Source: Geodermatophilus obscurus (GTDB lineage: Bacteria; Actinomycetota; Actinomycetes; Mycobacteriales; Geodermatophilaceae). From it: DNA of 64,000 nt. This document shows positions 1 through 20,580 of this stretch, piece after piece. Below the pieces are notes generated by a model. The model was not told the origin of the DNA, did no database searches, and worked only from the letters and a program-made list of their open reading frames with translations. The stretch covers positions 1 through 64,000 of the forward strand of contig NZ_FOWE01000011.1 of NCBI RefSeq assembly GCF_900115395.1. Reading direction: 5' to 3'. Each line of letters begins with the position of its first letter. The first letter of the stretch is position 1. Both the position numbers and the translations under genes were made by a program.

Positions 1-210
1 CCTTTCCACCACCACCCATGCGGGAAGCAGTGAACATCCGGTATTAGCCCCAATTTCTTGGAGTTATCCCAGAGCCGGGGGCAGGTTGCCCACGTGTTAC
101 TCACCCGTTCGCCACTCATCACCACCCGAAGATGGATCAGCGTTCGACTTGCATGTGTTAAGCACGCCGCCAGCGTTCGTCCTGAGCCAGGATCAAACTC
201 TCCGTAGATG
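1..210 (-). rRNA. rrs: 16S ribosomal RNA, 5' part only
   Basis: Read on the minus strand, positions 201-182 are the universal 27F sequence AGAGTTTGATCCTGGCTCAG, followed by the conserved GACGAACGCTGGCGGCGTGC and ACATGCAAGTCGAACG stretches of actinobacterial 16S rRNA. Only about 210 nt of the gene lie in the window; it continues past position 1. The mature 5' end is placed by analogy a few bases upstream of AGAGTTTG, so its exact base is uncertain. It is transcribed in the same direction as the arg-tyrS operon but from its own promoter. Confidence 0.97.
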
Positions 211-322
211 CTTGAAACCAGCCGAGAACCGAGACCTGACAGATCTCGATCAATCAACCAAAGGAATCCCACCCAGACATCAAGCCCGGGACGGGGATAC
301 TACTTGGCACTGACTTTCGGCA

Positions 323-344
323 CGCTGTTGAGTTCTCAAGGAGC
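323..344 (-). promoter_or_regulatory. boxA-like antitermination element in rRNA leader
   Basis: On the minus strand the leader reads CTTGAGAACTCAACAGCG. This matches the TTGAGAACTCAA core found in actinobacterial rRNA leaders, where the Nus antitermination complex assembles. It lies about 115 nt upstream of the 16S 5' end. The rest of the 211-473 leader holds no gene; a partly paired CGAGA...TCTCG segment near 228-251 may belong to the 16S processing stem. Confidence 0.6.
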
Positions 345-473
345 GGACGCACACCAACTCGACCCTCACGGGCATCCTCGGCGGCTGCTTGTCCAACTCT
401 ACGCCCGCAAGCGGGTGGCTCCTACCGGGGCCTCCCCGCTCCGCCCTCCCGGGCCGTGCGGCGCGCAGAGATG

Positions 474-502
474 AAGTTACGTGGCTGTCGGGAGCGTGTC
501 AA
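474..502 (-). promoter_or_regulatory. rRNA operon promoter
   Basis: On the minus strand TTGACA (502-497) is followed by a 17-bp spacer and TAACTT (479-474). This is a near-consensus housekeeping sigma-factor promoter. It sits about 260 nt upstream of the 16S gene and just after the tyrS terminator, so the rRNA operon is probably transcribed independently of tyrS. Confidence 0.7.
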
Positions 503-540
503 ACCGCTGCGCCCGTGACGACGGACACCGTTCCGGAACC

Positions 541-566
541 GGCGTGTCACCTGGTGTTCACACGCC
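541..566 (-). terminator. Hairpin just after tyrS
   Basis: GGCGTGT and ACACGCC form 7-bp arms around a 12-nt loop, starting 14 nt after the tyrS stop. There is no T-tract, as is common for actinobacterial terminators. Its position between tyrS and the rRNA promoter suggests it ends the long arg-tyrS transcript. Confidence 0.4.
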
Positions 567-579
567 GCCGGCGTCGGCG

Positions 580-1862
580 TCAGTGGTCGGCGGACGCCCG
601 CCGGACCCCCGCCACGGACCGCTTGCCGCGGCGCAGGACCATCCAGCCGCCGGGCAGCCAGGCCTCCTCCCCCGGGACGGCGTCGGCGTCGGTGACCCGC
701 TCGTTGTTGAGGTAGGCGCCGCCCTCCTTCACCGTCCGGCGGGCCTCCGAGAGGCTCGAGACCAGGCCGGCGCGGACGAACAGCGAGGCGACCGTCGGGA
801 CGTCCCCGTCGACGGTCACGCTGCCCGCCTCCCGCAGCGCGGCACCGAGCGTCTCCTCCCCCAGCGCGGCCAGGTCGTCCCGGCCGAAGAGCGCGCGCCC
901 GGCCGCCTCGGCCTGGCGCACCTCCTCGGGGCCGTGCACCAGCGTCGTCAGCTCCTCGGCCAGCGCCCGCTGCGCCGCGCGGGAGGCCGGGCGCTCGGTG
1001 CTCTCGGCGATGACGGCCTCGACCTCCTCGGCGGGCCGCTCGGAGAACAGCGGCAGCCACGTGAGGGCGTCGGCGTCGTCGGCGTTGAGCCAGAACTGGA
1101 AGAAGGCGTAGGGCGAGGTGAGCGCCGGGTCCAGCCAGACGCTGCCGCCCTCGCTCTTGCCGAACTTCTGCCCGTCGGACTTGGTGACCAGCACGGTGGA
1201 CAGGGCGTGCACGGTCGCGCCCTCGACGCGGCGGACCAGGTCGATGCCCGCGGTCAGGTTCCCCCACTGGTCGGAGCCGCCGGTCTGCAGCGTGACGCCG
1301 TATCGGCCGAAGAGCTGCAGGAAGTCGTGCGCCTGCAGGATCTGGTAGCTGAACTCGGTGTAGCTGATGCCGGCCTCGGAGTTGAGCCGGGCAGCGACCG
1401 CCTCCTTGGCCAGCATCCGGCCCACCCGGAAGTGCTTGCCGAGGTCGCGCAGCAGGTCGATGGCCGACAGCGGCTCGGTCCAGGTCAGGTTGTCGACGTA
1501 GACGGGCGCGGGCAGGCCGTCGCGCTCGGCGGGGCGGTCGAGGAAGGGCGCCAGTTGCCGCCGGATGGCGTCCACCCAGCCGGCCACCGTCGACCGGTCG
1601 TTGAGCTGCCGCTCGGCAGTGGGGCGCGGGTCGCCGATGAGCCCGGTGGCGCCGCCGACGAGCACGACGGGATGGTGGCCGGCGCGCTGCAGCGCCCGCA
1701 GGACCATCACCTGCACCAAGTGGCCGACGTGCAGGCTCGGCGCCGTGGGGTCGAAGCCGCAGTAGTAGGTGACCGGTCCGGCGGCGAGGTGCGCGCGCAG
1801 CGCCTCCTCGTCGGTGGTCTGGGCGATGAGCCCGCGGCGCTTCAGCTCGGGGAGGACGTCGG

Positions 1863-1866
<4 letters not shown>
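580..1866 (-). CDS. tyrS: Tyrosyl-tRNA synthetase
   Basis: Class I synthetase that charges tRNA-Tyr with tyrosine in the cytoplasm. The 428-residue length fits bacterial TyrS. The HIGH-type motif is HVGH (46-49) and the KMSKS-type loop is KFGKS (234-238). The tyrosine-pocket region around YYCGFDPTAPS precedes HIGH, and an S4-like RNA-binding domain ends the protein (RAGLVSSLSEARR, NNERVTD). The GTG start is chosen because it overlaps the mpg stop as GTGA and leads directly into the conserved TDVLPELKRRGL N-terminus. It is the last gene of the arg operon, followed by a hairpin and the rRNA promoter. Confidence 0.95.
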
Positions 1867-9871
<8,005 letters not shown>

Positions 9872-10068
9872 CTAGGCGCAGTTGTGCTCCGTCCCCAGGT
9901 GGATGCAGTGCACGGCTGCTGTAGGGACAGCTGCGGGACTCCTCCAGCCCACCCCGATGAGCATCCCGCCGGAACCAGCAAGTCACTTCCTCGGCGCGTC
10001 AACCACATGGGCTCGGCAGTGCACGCGACTATGCGGCTCAAACCAGTAGTGGGGTATGGGGGACAACG

Positions 10069-10722
10069 ATGCTCAAGAGCCATGTCCGAACGATCGTCAC
10101 GACGACTCTCTGCCTCGCACCCTTGCTCGCTGCCTGTAGCAGCGGTACGGATGTGGCCTCACCAACATCATCCACCCCCACCACAAGCACAGCCTCCGCT
10201 AGCACGGCGCCCACGAGCACAACTGCGTCGTCTTCGCCGTCCAGCTCGGCGAGCACGCCGCCACCATTGACACCCTCCGGGGGTGTACTCGAGCCCGAGA
10301 GTTCCGGAGCGGAACTTGGACTCGGGGACTTTTTCCAGCCGAATGAGCAGCACTGGCAGGAGAACAGGTTCGACATCGCCGATCAGCCGGACGTACAGGG
10401 CATGGCTGCGGTGTCCCAGGGCTGCGGCGGCTCGTACTACTCACGAACACTCGAACTCCGACTCAGCAACAGCTTCGAACGTTTGACGTTCAAGGTCGGA
10501 CAGGCAAACGACTCCGAGTCGTCGGATCAGGAGCTTACGGTGGAGGTGCTCGCCAACAACGAGCAAGTAGAGATTCGGCAGGTGCCCTTCAATCAGATAC
10601 AGGAATTTGAGATCCCCGTCAGCTCGGTCAATGCACTGAAGATCCAGACCTATCTGAATCCCGACAACCCGGACTGCCAAGGGTCGGTCATCGGCGTCGT
10701 ACACGACGTTTCTGTGTCATAG
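10069..10722 (+). CDS. Lipoprotein with NPCBM-like C-terminal domain
   Basis: Predicted secreted lipoprotein of 217 residues. A charged N-terminus and hydrophobic stretch lead to the lipobox LLAACSS (Cys about 23), followed by a long Ser/Thr/Pro-rich linker to about residue 75. The folded part ends in LELRLSNSFERLTFKVG... VEVLANNEQVEIR... SSVNALKIQTY, a beta pattern reminiscent of NPCBM/NEW2 carbohydrate-associated domains; this assignment is tentative. Base composition is clearly more AT-rich than the neighbours, suggesting transfer. The next gene starts 12 bp downstream and is probably co-transcribed. Confidence 0.8.
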   Translation: MLKSHVRTIVTTTLCLAPLLAACSSGTDVASPTSSTPTTSTASASTAPTSTTASSSPSSSASTPPPLTPSGGVLEPESSGAELGLGDFFQPNEQHWQENRFDIADQPDVQGMAAVSQGCGGSYYSRTLELRLSNSFERLTFKVGQANDSESSDQELTVEVLANNEQVEIRQVPFNQIQEFEIPVSSVNALKIQTYLNPDNPDCQGSVIGVVHDVSVS

Positions 10723-10734
10723 GTTTCGACTCGC

Positions 10735-11583
10735 ATGGCCGACAGTCGGGATGAGACGCCAGCCTCGCAGCGCGCGGATCCAGTTGAGCCATCCCCACCT
10801 CCACAGCCACCTTGGATTGAACGCCCAGGAGTGAAGACCTTCTTGGGGATCGGCGGTTTTCTCGCCGCTGTCGCAAGTGTCGTCATTCCCCTCTTGTTGC
10901 AGTCCGAAGACTCAGCCAGCCCTACCGACACTTCCTTCAACAGTTCAGCCCCTACATCGTCCGCCACCCCTGGGGCCACCGGGACACCAGAGGCCACAGG
11001 TTCCGCGATTGCCAGCGCTAGCGTTGACGTGGGAGATTGCCTGTCACCCACAAATGCGCTCCTACCCTGCGATGGGCCTCATACGGCAGAGGTGATCGGT
11101 CCCGAGTCCGACTGCGACACTGGCACGCTCGTACGTTACCTCGGAGGAGTCCCGGAGGTCGACGTACTTGCACCCGAAGCTGGAATTGCGATCGAACGGG
11201 TCGACGACTCCCCCGTCTGCACAGCTCGCATAGGTGCCGGGTTCGTCCTCACCTCGCACGCACGGGACGCGTGGGTTGGGGGCCGAGGCGACGAGTGGCG
11301 CTGGTGTATCGACGATCGGTCCGCACAGAACGTCCATTGCACTCAACCACATACTGCGGAGGTGATCAGCGAACCGCCCCTGCAAGGGGAAAGCCTGGAC
11401 TGCCGCCGTCGCGCCAACGAGTACACAGCGACGGACCTGTCGCGCTACGCCTTTGACATCACGGTCGCGCCGCGCGGACCTGAAGGTGCACAACAGTGCG
11501 TCATCGAAGTACGAACCAACAGTGTGCTAACTGCTTCGCTGCGAGGATTGCGCTCCAGCGCACTTCCAATCGAGTCCGCATGA
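10735..11583 (+). CDS. Membrane-anchored septum-formation-domain protein
   Basis: A 282-residue protein with a short Pro-rich cytoplasmic N-terminus, one transmembrane helix (about 37-55, FLGIGGFLAAVASVVIPLLL), a Ser/Thr-rich linker and an extracellular part. The outer part has the repeated signature of the actinobacterial septum-formation family: VGDCL followed by C..PHTAEV (near residue 115), with a second C..PHTAEV near 205. Paired cysteines suggest disulfides. The role of the family in septation is known mainly from homology. It shares the unusually low GC content of the lipoprotein gene upstream. Confidence 0.8.
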   Translation: MADSRDETPASQRADPVEPSPPPQPPWIERPGVKTFLGIGGFLAAVASVVIPLLLQSEDSASPTDTSFNSSAPTSSATPGATGTPEATGSAIASASVDVGDCLSPTNALLPCDGPHTAEVIGPESDCDTGTLVRYLGGVPEVDVLAPEAGIAIERVDDSPVCTARIGAGFVLTSHARDAWVGGRGDEWRWCIDDRSAQNVHCTQPHTAEVISEPPLQGESLDCRRRANEYTATDLSRYAFDITVAPRGPEGAQQCVIEVRTNSVLTASLRGLRSSALPIESA

Positions 11584-11680
11584 CATGTTCCCGTGAGCTT
11601 CCGCAACATCGAGCGAAGGCGCAACCATGTCGTAGTCCTCAAGCCATCTGTGGATCAGCGGGGATGAGGACTAGCACCTA

Positions 11681-12487
11681 TCAGCCTAGCGGGTCGCCGT
11701 CGCCGTACGGGACGAGCCGCAGCCTGCGGGCGTCGCCGGCCGGCGTCGTGGCACGGAGCGTGTCGAGGTCGTCGGCGCCGGCGCGGAAGAACCGGCCCGA
11801 CCACGCGTCGAGCTCCCCGGCGGCGATCGCGACGACGAGGTCGACGACGTCCGCAGGCCGGGTCCACTCGGTGCGGCCGGCGTGCATCGGCATCGCCCGG
11901 GTCATCGCGGTGTCGACCACGCCCGGCGCCAGGTCGAAGGCCCGCACGCCGTGCGCGGCACCGGCCAGGTCGATCGACTCGGTGATCCGCATCTGCGCGG
12001 TCTTGCCCGCCGAGTAGGCGCTGTAGAGCGGGTTGCCCCGGGTGCCCATCCCGCTGGCCAGCCCGACCACCCGTCCGCCGCCGGCGGAGACCATCCCCGG
12101 CACGACGGCCCGGGCGAGCAGGAACGGCCCGCGCACCTGGCTCTCGACCACCGACCACCACTGGTCGGGGTCGGCGTCCCACAGCGGCACCTCGGCGGCG
12201 TCGACCAGGCCGGCGTTGTTGACCAGCAGCCCGACCGGCCCGAGCTCGCCGGTCACCTCGGCGACGGCGGCCCCGACGGCGGCGGCGTCGGTGACGTCGA
12301 CGGGCACGGCCAGCGTGCGCGAGCCCGTGGCCGCGGCGACCTCGGCCATCGCCGCCCGCAGCCGGTCACCGCCGCGCGCGAGCCCGGCGACGGCGGCGCC
12401 CCGGGCGGCCAGCCCCTCGGCGAGGTGCCGGCCGATGCCCGCGGACGCGCCGGTGACGAGGGCGACCAGCCCGCCGAGGTCCGGCAT
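11681..12487 (-). CDS. Short-chain dehydrogenase/reductase
   Basis: Classical SDR of 268 residues. It has the cofactor motif TGASAGIG near the N-terminus, NNAG in the central strand, and a catalytic Ser (LASG) with YSAGK. The substrate is not predictable. Its ATG overlaps the pheT stop by one base (TGATG), so it is translationally coupled to pheST, although nothing links it functionally to phenylalanine charging. Confidence 0.85.
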   Translation of the reverse strand: MPDLGGLVALVTGASAGIGRHLAEGLAARGAAVAGLARGGDRLRAAMAEVAAATGSRTLAVPVDVTDAAAVGAAVAEVTGELGPVGLLVNNAGLVDAAEVPLWDADPDQWWSVVESQVRGPFLLARAVVPGMVSAGGGRVVGLASGMGTRGNPLYSAYSAGKTAQMRITESIDLAGAAHGVRAFDLAPGVVDTAMTRAMPMHAGRTEWTRPADVVDLVVAIAAGELDAWSGRFFRAGADDLDTLRATTPAGDARRLRLVPYGDGDPLG

Positions 12488-14960
12488 CAGTCGCCGCTGC
12501 GCAGCGTGATGCCCCGCATCCCGACGACGGCGACGATGCCCTCGCGCACCCGGGCGACGTCGTCGGCGGTCAGGGTGCGGTCGGGCGCCCGCAGCACCAG
12601 CGAGTACGCCAGCGACCGCGACCCGGCCGGCACCGGCGGGCCCGAGTAGACGTCGAAGAGCCGCACCGACTCGAACAGCTCCCCCGCTCCCCCGCGCACC
12701 AGCGACTCCACGTGCGCCGCGGTGACCTCGTCGGGCACGACGAAGGCGAGGTCGAGGAACACCGGCGGGAACGCCGAGATCCGCGGTCCGACGGGCACCG
12801 GCGCCGGCGGCAGCGCGTCGACGTCGAGCTCCATGACCGAGGTGCGCGCCGGCAGGTCCAGCGCGGCACACACCCGCGGGTGCAGCTCGCCGGCGTGGCC
12901 GACGACCCGCTCGTCCCCGCCCTCGCCCACGACGAGCTCGGCGCACCGGCCGGGGTGCCAGGGCGCGCGCTCGCCGGGGCGGACGAACAGCCGCACGCCG
13001 GCGGCCTCGGCGACCAGCCGGGCGGCCTGCACGGCGTCGGCCCAGCCGGCGGGCCGGCCCGGGCCCCACCAGCCGCGCGGCTCGCGGGCGCCGGACAGCG
13101 CGACGGCGACGTGCCACGGCTGCGCGGGCACCGCACCGAGCAGCGCGGCGAGGGTGTCGTCGTCGGGCCGGGAGTCGACGCCGGGCACGGGCGCGGGGGT
13201 GCGCACGCCGCCGGGGAAGACCGCGCCGTGCTCGAAGAGGGCGACGTCGCGCCGGCCGCGGGCGAGGTTGCGGGCCAGCGTGGCCAGCAGGCCCGGCAGC
13301 AGCGTGGTGCGCAGCGCCGGCTCCTCCTCCGACAGCGGGTTGCGCACCAGGACGATCTGCCGGCGCTCGTCGTCGTCGGCCAGGCCGAGCGCGTCGAGGG
13401 CCGGCGTGCCGACGAAGGGGTAGGCCGGTGCCTCGACGTAGCCGGCCTCGGCCAGCGTCCGGCCGATCGTGCGGCGGCGGCGCTGGGTGTCGGTGAGCCC
13501 GCGGCCGGGCGGCGCGGTGGGCAGCACGGACGGGACGTCGTCGTACCCGGCCAGCCGGACGACCTCCTCCACGAGGTCGGCGGGGTCGGTGAGGTCCGGC
13601 CGCCAGGACGGCGGGGTGACCGTCAGCGAGCCGCCGTCGGCCTCGACCGCACAGCCGACGGCGCCGAGCAGCTCCACGACCTGCGCCGGCGGGTACGGCA
13701 CGCCCGAGACCCGCCCGGGCCGGTCGACGTCCAGCGCGATCGCCGGGCTCGGGACGCGGGTGTCGACGTCGACCGGGCCGCCGACGACGCGGGCGCCGCC
13801 GTACTCGGCCAGCAGCTCCGCGGCGCGCGCCAGCGCGACGACGGTCATCTCCGGGTCGACGCCGCGCTCGAAGCGCTTGGCGGCCTCGCTGGGCAGGCGG
13901 TGCCGGCGGGCGGTGCGGGCCACGCCGGTGGGCTCCCAGTGCGCGGCCTCCAGGAGCACGGCGGTGGTGCCGTCGCCGATCTCGGTGGAGCCTCCGCCCA
14001 TGACCGCGGCCAGGCCGATCGGGCCCGTGTCGTCGGTGATGAGCAGGTCGTCGGAGGACAGCTGCCGGTCGGCGCCGTCGAGGGTGGTCAGCCGCTCGCC
14101 CTCCCGGGCCCGGCGGACGACGATCGGGCCGGTCACCGCGTCGCGGTCGAAGGCGTGCATCGGCTGCCCGAGCTCGAGCATCACGTAGTTGGTGACGTCG
14201 ACGGCCAGGGAGATGGTGCGGATGCCGGACTGGGCCAGCCGGCGGCGCATCCACCAGGGGCTGGGCGCGGTGGGGTCGAGGCCCTCCATCGCGACCATGG
14301 AGAAGCGGTCGCAGCGGTCGGCGTCGGCCACGGTGACCTGCCAGGCGGGCTGGCCGGACCAGCCGGGGTCCTCCGCCGCGCCGGGGTCGCGCCAGGCGGT
14401 AGCCAGGCCGGTGCCCATCTCCCGCGCGATGCCGCGCATCGACAGGCAGTAGCCGCGGTCGGGGGTGACGGCGAGCTCGACGACGACGTCGTCGAGGCCC
14501 GCGACCGGGCGCGCGTCGGCGCCGGGCTCGAACCCGTCCCCGAGCACCAGGATGCCGGCGTGGTCCTCGCCGATGCCGAGCTCCCGGACCGAGCAGATCA
14601 TCCCGTCGGAGACGTGCCCGTAGGTGGTCCGGGCGGCGATCTCGAACCCGCCGGGCAGCACGGCACCGGGCAGCGCGACGACGACGGTGTCGCCGGCCGC
14701 GAAGTTCGTCGCCCCGCACACGATGCCCCGCGGCTCGGCCTCGCCGACGTCGACCCGGCACCAGCGGATCGGCTTCTTGAAGCCGGTGAGCTCCTCGATC
14801 TCCAGCACGCGGCCGACCACCAGGGGGCCGGTGACCTCGGCCGGGCGGTGCACCTCCTCGACCTCGAGGCCGAGCCGGACGAACGCGGCGTCGAGGTCCT
14901 CGACCGACGTCCCGGCCGGGACGTCGACGTACTCGGCCAGCCAGCCGACGGGGACCCGCA

Positions 14961-14961
<1 letters not shown>
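12487..14961 (-). CDS. pheT: Phenylalanyl-tRNA synthetase beta subunit
   Basis: Large subunit of the (alpha-beta)2 enzyme that charges tRNA-Phe. The 824-residue chain starts MRVPVGWLAEYVD, includes the EMAP/OB-like tRNA-binding region (residues about 40-155), the B3/B4 editing region and B5 with a Mg-binding ERGVDPEM-like segment, and ends in the ferredoxin-like anticodon-binding domain (PPVFLDLAFVVPDEV... RSLAYSLVLRAPDRTLT). The ATG overlaps the pheS stop as TGATG, which ensures equal synthesis of the two subunits. Confidence 0.96.
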
Positions 14962-18511
<3,550 letters not shown>

Positions 18512-18530
18512 CCCCCGCCGCGGGGCGGGC

Positions 18531-19130
18531 TCAGCCCCGTCCCGCGGCCGCGCGCGCGGCCCGCTCCACCTGCTCCCGGTAGGCGGCGCGGGCCGCGTCG
18601 CCGTCACGGGTCAGGTTGTCGTCGTCGCGGCGCAGGCCGGCCGTGCCGTCGAGGCCCTCGCGGAGCACGTCGGCGTGGCCGGTGTGCCCCGGCCTCCCTG
18701 CAGGGTCCCGCCGCGAGCCTGCGAGGGGCGGGGGGCAGGGAGGTCCTTCGACCGGCCACCACGGCACCTCACCGACGGCGTCGAGCGGCAGCGCGGCGAG
18801 GGTGGCGTCGGCGTGTGCGGTGGCGCGGGCGTGGAGCGCCAGGACGTCGGCGCGCGACTCGTCGGCCCGCACCCACAGGTCGTCGTCGTCGTCACCGGCG
18901 CCGGGGTCGTCCCAGACCATCGGCTCGGGGAACGGCCGGCCTATCACGTTGCCGAGGTAGCCGGCCTCCCCGCAGGCGAGGTGCTTCACCAGCCCGAGCA
19001 GGTTGGTCCCGGTCGGACTCAGCGGCCGCCGCACGTCGTACTCCGACAGGCCCTCGAGCTTCCACAGGAACGTCTCGCGCGTGGTGGTCAGGTAGCGCTG
19101 CAGCACGGCCCGCGCGGCGTCGTCGTCCAT
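18531..19130 (-). CDS. DinB/DUF664-family protein with hairpin element in its frame
   Basis: Member of the DinB-like four-helix family (DUF664), many of which bind a metal through three His. The start MDDDAARAVLQRYL, LLGLVKHLACGEAGYLG (His50) and HTGHADVLREGLDG (His149, His152) match the family. Residues 130-146 are encoded by a 51-bp hairpin element (18693-18743) and read as Pro/Gly/Arg-rich sequence. Family members normally have a helix leading into the H.GHAD motif here. The frame stays open because 51 is a multiple of three, but the fold is probably disturbed. Function is unknown. Confidence 0.7.
   Translation of the reverse strand: MDDDAARAVLQRYLTTTRETFLWKLEGLSEYDVRRPLSPTGTNLLGLVKHLACGEAGYLGNVIGRPFPEPMVWDDPGAGDDDDDLWVRADESRADVLALHARATAHADATLAALPLDAVGEVPWWPVEGPPCPPPLAGSRRDPAGRPGHTGHADVLREGLDGTAGLRRDDDNLTRDGDAARAAYREQVERAARAAAGRG
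18693..18743. repeat. 51-bp hairpin element, copy 1 (inside dinB)
   Basis: Outer arms CCTCCCTGC (18693-18701) and GCAGGGAGG (18735-18743) flank a 33-nt core beginning AGGGTCCCGCCGCGAGCC. The core pairs CCCGCC with GGGCGGG around a GCGAGCCTGCGAG loop. Copy 2 at 22269-22319 has the same core with four differences but entirely different, still complementary, outer arms. Both copies are followed by GGTCCT(T/C)CG. It looks like a dispersed structured repeat rather than coding sequence. Confidence 0.75.
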
Positions 19131-19246
19131 GCCGGGCACCCTGCCACCGCCCGCCGACGGGACCCGCCGGCCGCCGGGGCTGAACCCCGGACGGCCCGCA
19201 CCCGTATCTCCCCGTGATCGAGTCGCCACACCAGGAGAGGGACACC

Positions 19247-19522
19247 ATGCGCACGAGCATGCGAACCGCGAGCGTGATGCTGCTGTCGGCCGGTGCGCTG
19301 GCCCTGGGGGCCGGGGTCGCCGCCGCCGAGGAGCCGGGCGCGGGTGCCGCGGCCGGGGCGAGCGCGGGCCAGGGCTTCGAGCCCGGTCCCGACTACGCGA
19401 ACTTCGAGCCGGGCCCCGACTACGAGAACTTCGAGCCCGGCGCCGCCCCGGGCACCGCCGACCTCGTCGACGACAACGCCGCCCGCCTGCTCGGCTCGGT
19501 CGTCCGCGGCCTCTTCGGCTGA
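19247..19522 (+). CDS. Small secreted protein with FEPGPDY repeats
   Basis: A 91-residue protein. A signal peptide (MRTSMRTASVMLLSAGALAL... VAAAEE) probably ends after AAA near residue 27. The mature part is Gly/Ala-rich, then carries two near-identical units, FEPGPDYAN and FEPGPDYEN, plus a third FEPG start. It ends DNAARLLGSVVRGLFG. AGGAGAGG lies 6 nt before the ATG. I do not recognise a family. It is divergent from dinB and convergent with the rRNA methyltransferase. Confidence 0.7.
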   Translation: MRTSMRTASVMLLSAGALALGAGVAAAEEPGAGAAAGASAGQGFEPGPDYANFEPGPDYENFEPGAAPGTADLVDDNAARLLGSVVRGLFG

Positions 19523-19580
19523 GCGCAGCGATCCGGCCCCGGTGCCCTCCTCGCCCACGGGGCGGGGGCCCAGGGCCCTC

Positions 19581-20387
19581 TCACGACTGGGCGAGCTGCG
19601 TGGCGTAGAGGCAGATCGCCGCGGCGGCGGCGAGGTTGAGGCTCTCGGCCCGGCCGCGCATCGGGATGCGCACCCGCGCGTCGGCGGCGCCGGCCAGCTC
19701 CGGCGGCACGCCGCGGGCCTCGTTGCCGAACAACCACAGCACCGGCCCGGCCAGCAGCCCCGACGTCCCGGCGTCGTCGAGCGCGGTCTCCCCGCCGCCG
19801 TCGGCGGCCAGCACCGTGACCCCGCGGGCGCGCAGGCCGGCGATGAGTGGGCCCAGGGGCGCACCGCGGACGACGTCGAGGTGGAACAGGCTCCCGGCGC
19901 TGGCGCGCACCGCCTTGCCGCCGTAGGGGTCGGCCGAGCCGGCCCCGAAGACGACGGCCCCGGCACCGCAGGCGTCGGCCGTGCGCAGCACGGTGCCGGC
20001 GTTGCCCGGGTCGGCGAGGCCGGCCAGGCCCACGGCGAGCGAGGGTGGGGAGCCGGCCAGCCGCTCGGCGGGGACGTCACGCAGCGCGCAGACGGCGAGC
20101 AGGCCCTGCGGCGTCACCGTCTCCGACAGTGCCCCGGCGGCCTTCTCGGTGACCAGCCGGACGGGGACGGCGGTGCCGGCGAGCAGGTCTCGGTGCGCGG
20201 CCGCGGCGGTCTCGGTGGCGAACACCTCGCGGACGGCGGAGGGGTCGGCCTCGGCCAGGGTCAGCGCCTCGGCCACGGCCTGGCGGCCCTCGGCGAGGAA
20301 GGCCCCGGCGTCGTCGCGGCCGGCGCGGCGCGTCAGCTTCCGCGCGGCGGCCACCCGCCCGGAGCGCTCGGTCAGCAGCTCAGCCAC
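19581..20387 (-). CDS. SpoU/TrmH-family RNA 2'-O-methyltransferase
   Basis: SPOUT-fold enzyme that methylates ribose in rRNA or tRNA using S-adenosylmethionine. The 268-residue protein has an N-terminal substrate-binding domain and the three knot motifs: NAGTVLRTADACGA, LWLFGNEARGV and IPMRGRAESLNLAAAAAICL. The GTG start is preceded by AGGGG. Genes like this often sit beside rplT and pheST in actinobacteria; the exact target nucleotide cannot be told from sequence. Confidence 0.9.
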   Translation of the reverse strand: MAELLTERSGRVAAARKLTRRAGRDDAGAFLAEGRQAVAEALTLAEADPSAVREVFATETAAAAHRDLLAGTAVPVRLVTEKAAGALSETVTPQGLLAVCALRDVPAERLAGSPPSLAVGLAGLADPGNAGTVLRTADACGAGAVVFGAGSADPYGGKAVRASAGSLFHLDVVRGAPLGPLIAGLRARGVTVLAADGGGETALDDAGTSGLLAGPVLWLFGNEARGVPPELAGAADARVRIPMRGRAESLNLAAAAAICLYATQLAQS

Positions 20388-20409
20388 GTCGTCGTCCCCT
20401 CTGTGTCCC

Positions 20410-20472
20410 GTCGAGATCGCGCGATCTCGACGCGTCCGGCGTCCCTGGGCGCCGAGATCGCGCGATCTCGGC
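20410..20472. repeat. Pair of 22-bp perfect palindromes (locus A)
   Basis: Two perfect palindromes share the 18-bp core CGAGATCGCGCGATCTCG. The first (20410-20431) is flanked by GT...AC and the second (20451-20472) by GC...GC, so each stays palindromic to 22 bp. Their centres are 41 bp apart. They lie between the rRNA methyltransferase start and the rplT end. The same core occurs as a pair at 27404-27463. Confidence 0.85.
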
Positions 20473-20555
20473 GGAGGAACCCGCCCGCACATGCCGACGC
20501 CGCCGGCGCCGGCCACTGCGGACCGGACACCGACGGCGTCAGAGCGTGCTGGATC

Positions 20556-20575
20556 GACCCTCCTGCAGGGGGGTC
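20556..20575 (-). terminator. Hairpin after rplT
   Basis: GACCCTCC and GGGGGGTC form an 8-bp stem with one wobble around TGCA, 5 nt downstream of the rplT stop. The flanking GGTCCTTCG matches the flank of the 51-bp hairpin elements, as if this were the same outer stem without the inner core. Likely terminator of infC-rpmI-rplT. Confidence 0.5.
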
Positions 20576-20580
20576 CTTCG

